Positions 39,082-40,928 of a DNA stretch of 40,928 nt are shown one piece after another. A model generated the notes under the pieces. It was not told the origin of the DNA and did not search any database. It saw only the letters and a program-made list of their open reading frames with translations. Source of the stretch: Candidatus Saccharibacteria bacterium UBA6039 (GTDB taxonomy: Bacteria > Patescibacteriota > Saccharimonadia > Saccharimonadales > Saccharimonadaceae); assembly GCA_002427805.1 (NCBI GenBank), contig DIZB01000025.1:1-40928 (forward strand), in the 5' to 3' direction. Every line of letters starts with the position of its first letter. The first letter of the stretch is position 1. The position numbers were made by a program, and so were the translations under genes.

Positions 39082-39675
39082 ATGAATGTTTCAAAATACT
39101 TAGCATCTGCTTCACTTATCTTATTTGGATCCGGAATTGCTATTGCATTGCCGCTCGGTTCATCGTGGCTACAAGAACAGCAAGCAATAGCAGCAGCTCC
39201 TACCATCATCCGCAGTTCACCCCTCCAACCTCCAAAACCCCAGCAGGTGGTTATATCAGGCAATCCTGTTCATATTTCTGTTTCAAGTGTGAATGTTGAT
39301 ACGTCTATCGTGAATGGCGTGTACAATGCTCAAAATGGGACTTGGACACTCAGCGAAGATAGTGCATTTTTTGCCGCAATAACAAGCCCAGCAAATACCA
39401 TTGGTGGTAATACGTTTATATATGGTCACGACAGTGCGAAGATATTTGGTAATTTGCGTAGCATCACCACAGGCGCAGTGGCAACCGTCACCACCGATAA
39501 TGGATACGAGTTTATATATACATTTGTCTCAACCGAGAAAGTACAGCCAACAGATGTATTAGTACTTGACTATACCGCCAGCCCAGCACGCCTGACGCTA
39601 CAAACGTGCCCAGGAGTACCAAACCTTACGCGCCAAATGTTTTACTTTACACTCATAAGTTACAAAAAAGTATAG
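39082..39675 (+). CDS. Sortase (class D/E-like)
   Basis: This 197-residue membrane-bound transpeptidase has an N-terminal hydrophobic signal anchor (KYLASASLILFGSGIAIALP), a proline-rich stalk (about 45-65) and the sortase beta-barrel. The catalytic triad is visible: histidine in FIYGHDSAK, cysteine in LTLQTCPG (TLxTC motif) and arginine in LTRQMFYF. The motif YGH and the short barrel suggest class D or E, the housekeeping-type enzymes outside Staphylococcus-like class A, but class was not tested. ATG 39082 has no clear Shine-Dalgarno; expression may depend on the transcript from 38704. The neighbouring LPXTG mini-protein is the obvious substrate. The stop is 2 nt from that of the convergent synthase. 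Confidence 0.92.
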   Translation: MNVSKYLASASLILFGSGIAIALPLGSSWLQEQQAIAAAPTIIRSSPLQPPKPQQVVISGNPVHISVSSVNVDTSIVNGVYNAQNGTWTLSEDSAFFAAITSPANTIGGNTFIYGHDSAKIFGNLRSITTGAVATVTTDNGYEFIYTFVSTEKVQPTDVLVLDYTASPARLTLQTCPGVPNLTRQMFYFTLISYKKV

Positions 39676-39677
39676 TC

Positions 39678-40862
39678 CTATTTTGCAACGTCAAGCATTG
39701 CGTCGTTCGACAGTTTATAACGACGTCCGGCTGTTGACCAACCCACTACTTGCTCTTGAAAACGTTTAAGCACAAATACTTCGACAAAGGCGATGACGTG
39801 AGTACTGATCTCAATAAGACGCAAAAAATAAAAATACGGAATTACACCAATGATAGACCACCTCTTTGCAACAGCAGCGGCAAGAAGTGTAATCAAGCCA
39901 TTTAAAATAAAGTCGATCAATATCATACTCGCGATTACCAACCAGTTTCCGTGTGTAGATATGAGTATGAGCGGTACGAGTATAAATATCTGCATCAAGA
40001 AAAGTAATGTTTGTAGCATCTGGAAACCAATACTGACATCTATGCGCTGGCGACCTAGTCCAATTCTATAATTCTTTACACCTTGAAAATAACCTCGCAT
40101 CCAACGCATGTTTTGTTTGCAGAAATCAGATAGGGTCTGTGGATCCTGTGTATAATTTATGGCTCGTGGAATATAAATAATGTCGCCTAATTTCTTACGA
40201 TGTACTTGTAAAGTAATGTCAAAATCTTCGGTTAAACTAGGTCCGTCAAATTTTAGTTTTGAAATTATATCAGTCCGTAGGCACGTCACTGGGCCTGGAA
40301 ATACTGTTATCATTTTAAGTTTTGCTTGGATACGGCGGTCGACTTGTTGCCCATATGTGTAAGACAAAGCCCGATAACTACTTATCCAATTTCCTCTTAA
40401 GCTCTGCACAAAACCAATTGCAACGGCATACTTTTTAGGATCAAGTTTTGATTTATAAATTTTAAAATAGTTTTGCGAAAAAATACTGTCCGCATCCGCA
40501 ATATGGATCCATTCGTACTTTGACTCTATTTGAAACTTTTTAATAGCCTTTCGTACAGCTAGAGCCTTACCACTGCGCTTAACATTAAGGACATTGGCTT
40601 TGCCTAAGATTCGAGTAGCAATAATACGAGTGTTATCGATCGAGTTATCATTGACAACGTATATATCGTTTTTACGCTGTCCGGCAGCTACAGCAGATCG
40701 AATAGTCGCCTCAAGAATTAATTCTTCATTGTGTGCAGGTAAAAGAAGCGCCATTTTACGTTTATAGATTCTCTTAGACTTTACTTTTTCGCTCCGAACA
40801 ATCGTGTCTTTTTTAACACCACGCTTAACAAGGGCAGCCTTCTCTCCGGATACACTACTCAT
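39678..40862 (-). CDS. Processive GT2 polysaccharide synthase (PgaC/IcaA-like)
   Basis: This 394-residue family 2 glycosyltransferase has an unusual basic N-terminal tail of about 35 residues, then MALLLPAHNEELILEATIRS, VVNDNSIDNT (UDP site), IADADS (DxD), GPSLTEDFDIT (TED, catalytic base) and QNMRWMRG (QxxRW), the full set of motifs of processive synthases such as those for poly-N-acetylglucosamine, hyaluronan and cellulose. Transmembrane helices follow at about 265-290, 300-330 and 340-365. Together with the secreted NodB deacetylase at 36113-38620, an IcaA/IcaB- or PgaC/PgaB-like pair is likely. TATAAT (40871-40876) ends 8 nt before the ATG: leaderless, under a perfect promoter. Confidence 0.9.
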   Translation of the reverse strand: MSSVSGEKAALVKRGVKKDTIVRSEKVKSKRIYKRKMALLLPAHNEELILEATIRSAVAAGQRKNDIYVVNDNSIDNTRIIATRILGKANVLNVKRSGKALAVRKAIKKFQIESKYEWIHIADADSIFSQNYFKIYKSKLDPKKYAVAIGFVQSLRGNWISSYRALSYTYGQQVDRRIQAKLKMITVFPGPVTCLRTDIISKLKFDGPSLTEDFDITLQVHRKKLGDIIYIPRAINYTQDPQTLSDFCKQNMRWMRGYFQGVKNYRIGLGRQRIDVSIGFQMLQTLLFLMQIFILVPLILISTHGNWLVIASMILIDFILNGLITLLAAAVAKRWSIIGVIPYFYFLRLIEISTHVIAFVEVFVLKRFQEQVVGWSTAGRRYKLSNDAMLDVAK

Positions 40863-40870
40863 TTGAATTT

Positions 40871-40900
40871 ATTATATCATTTTGACATAAGTATGTCAAA
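40871..40900 (-). promoter_or_regulatory. Perfect promoter with overlapping palindromic operator
   Basis: On the minus strand TTGACA (40894-40899), exactly 17 bp, TATAAT (40871-40876). The 20 bases 40881-40900 are a palindrome, TTTGACAT-4 nt-ATGTCAAA, covering the -35 box and most of the spacer, so a dimeric repressor bound there would block the promoter. Confidence 0.8.
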
Positions 40901-40908
40901 ACTTAATG

Positions 40909-40928
40909 GCTGAATTCCACCTCAAATC
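40909..40928. repeat. 20-bp terminal inverted repeat, right copy
   Basis: Exact inverse of 4-23. Its inner edge is 9 bp from the TTGACA of the synthase promoter, the same distance as at the left end. Confidence 0.85.

Noticed and set aside
1..40928. CRISPR array, prophage or rRNA genes
   Set aside because: No regularly spaced direct repeats of CRISPR type, no phage structural or integrase genes, and no rRNA sequence were seen.
1..40928. UGA read as glycine (as in some CPR groups)
   Set aside because: TGA ends several genes at the expected position (for example murT and ruvC), and no core gene contains an in-frame TGA.

Overview
The window reads as a piece of a small, gene-dense genome of a wall-bearing ultra-small bacterium. 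The best guess from gene content is Candidatus Saccharibacteria (TM7, Patescibacteria/CPR). Supporting points are a MurT/GatD pair for peptidoglycan amidation, a sortase with an LPXTG protein, a type IV pilus assembly operon with no outer-membrane secretin, very short intergenic gaps, many 1-10 nt gene overlaps, and TGA used as an ordinary stop codon (which argues against the UGA-recoding CPR groups). Taxonomy is inferred from gene content; no rRNA gene is present.

Layout. 1-3040 is an AT-rich accessory stretch: a small membrane protein, tRNA-Arg, three short cargo genes (DUF4406-like, nucleotidyltransferase-like, zinc ribbon) separated by copies of a repeat that matches the 3' tail plus terminator of tRNA-Gly, then tRNA-Gly and tRNA-His. 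3040-8865 holds tsaC, a membrane-tethered Clp-like AAA+ ATPase with a small membrane partner, murT-gatD and bcp. 8930-14054 holds an OpgC-like acyltransferase, a GT39-like glycosyltransferase, tRNA-Pro, a pilin-like protein with a secreted helical protein, yjjX and a membrane protein. 14057-16568 holds rny and tsaB-tsaE. 16631-22780 is the pilus cluster (pilB, pilC, pilM, pilN, pilO, a small membrane protein) followed by a PRC-barrel protein. 22831-28559 holds recX-recA, a prepilin, a PH-domain membrane protein and yebC-ruvC-ruvA-ruvB. 28655-35956 holds tRNA-Lys, two membrane genes, a cluster of two ATP-grasp ligases with a retropepsin-like protease, a helical protein and a GGCT-like protein, then dnaJ. 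36113-40862 is a cell-surface module: a secreted multi-domain polysaccharide deacetylase, a structured leader RNA in front of a 56-residue LPXTG mini-protein, a sortase, and a processive GT2 polysaccharide synthase.

Three patterns run across the window. First, at least 17 protein genes have a -10 hexamer ending only 6-8 nt before the start codon, which predicts leaderless mRNAs. Second, the two ends carry the same 20 bp in inverted orientation, each exactly 9 bp upstream of a TTGACA-N17-TATRAT promoter that fires inward. Third, the deacetylase appears to start its signal peptide at an ATA codon placed correctly behind a Shine-Dalgarno sequence.

Functional reading. GT2 plus deacetylase could make and de-N-acetylate an exopolysaccharide, with the sortase and LPXTG protein acting on the same surface. 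The pilus genes give attachment or motility typical of host-associated CPR. The t6A, RuvABC, RecA/X and RNase Y genes are core housekeeping.
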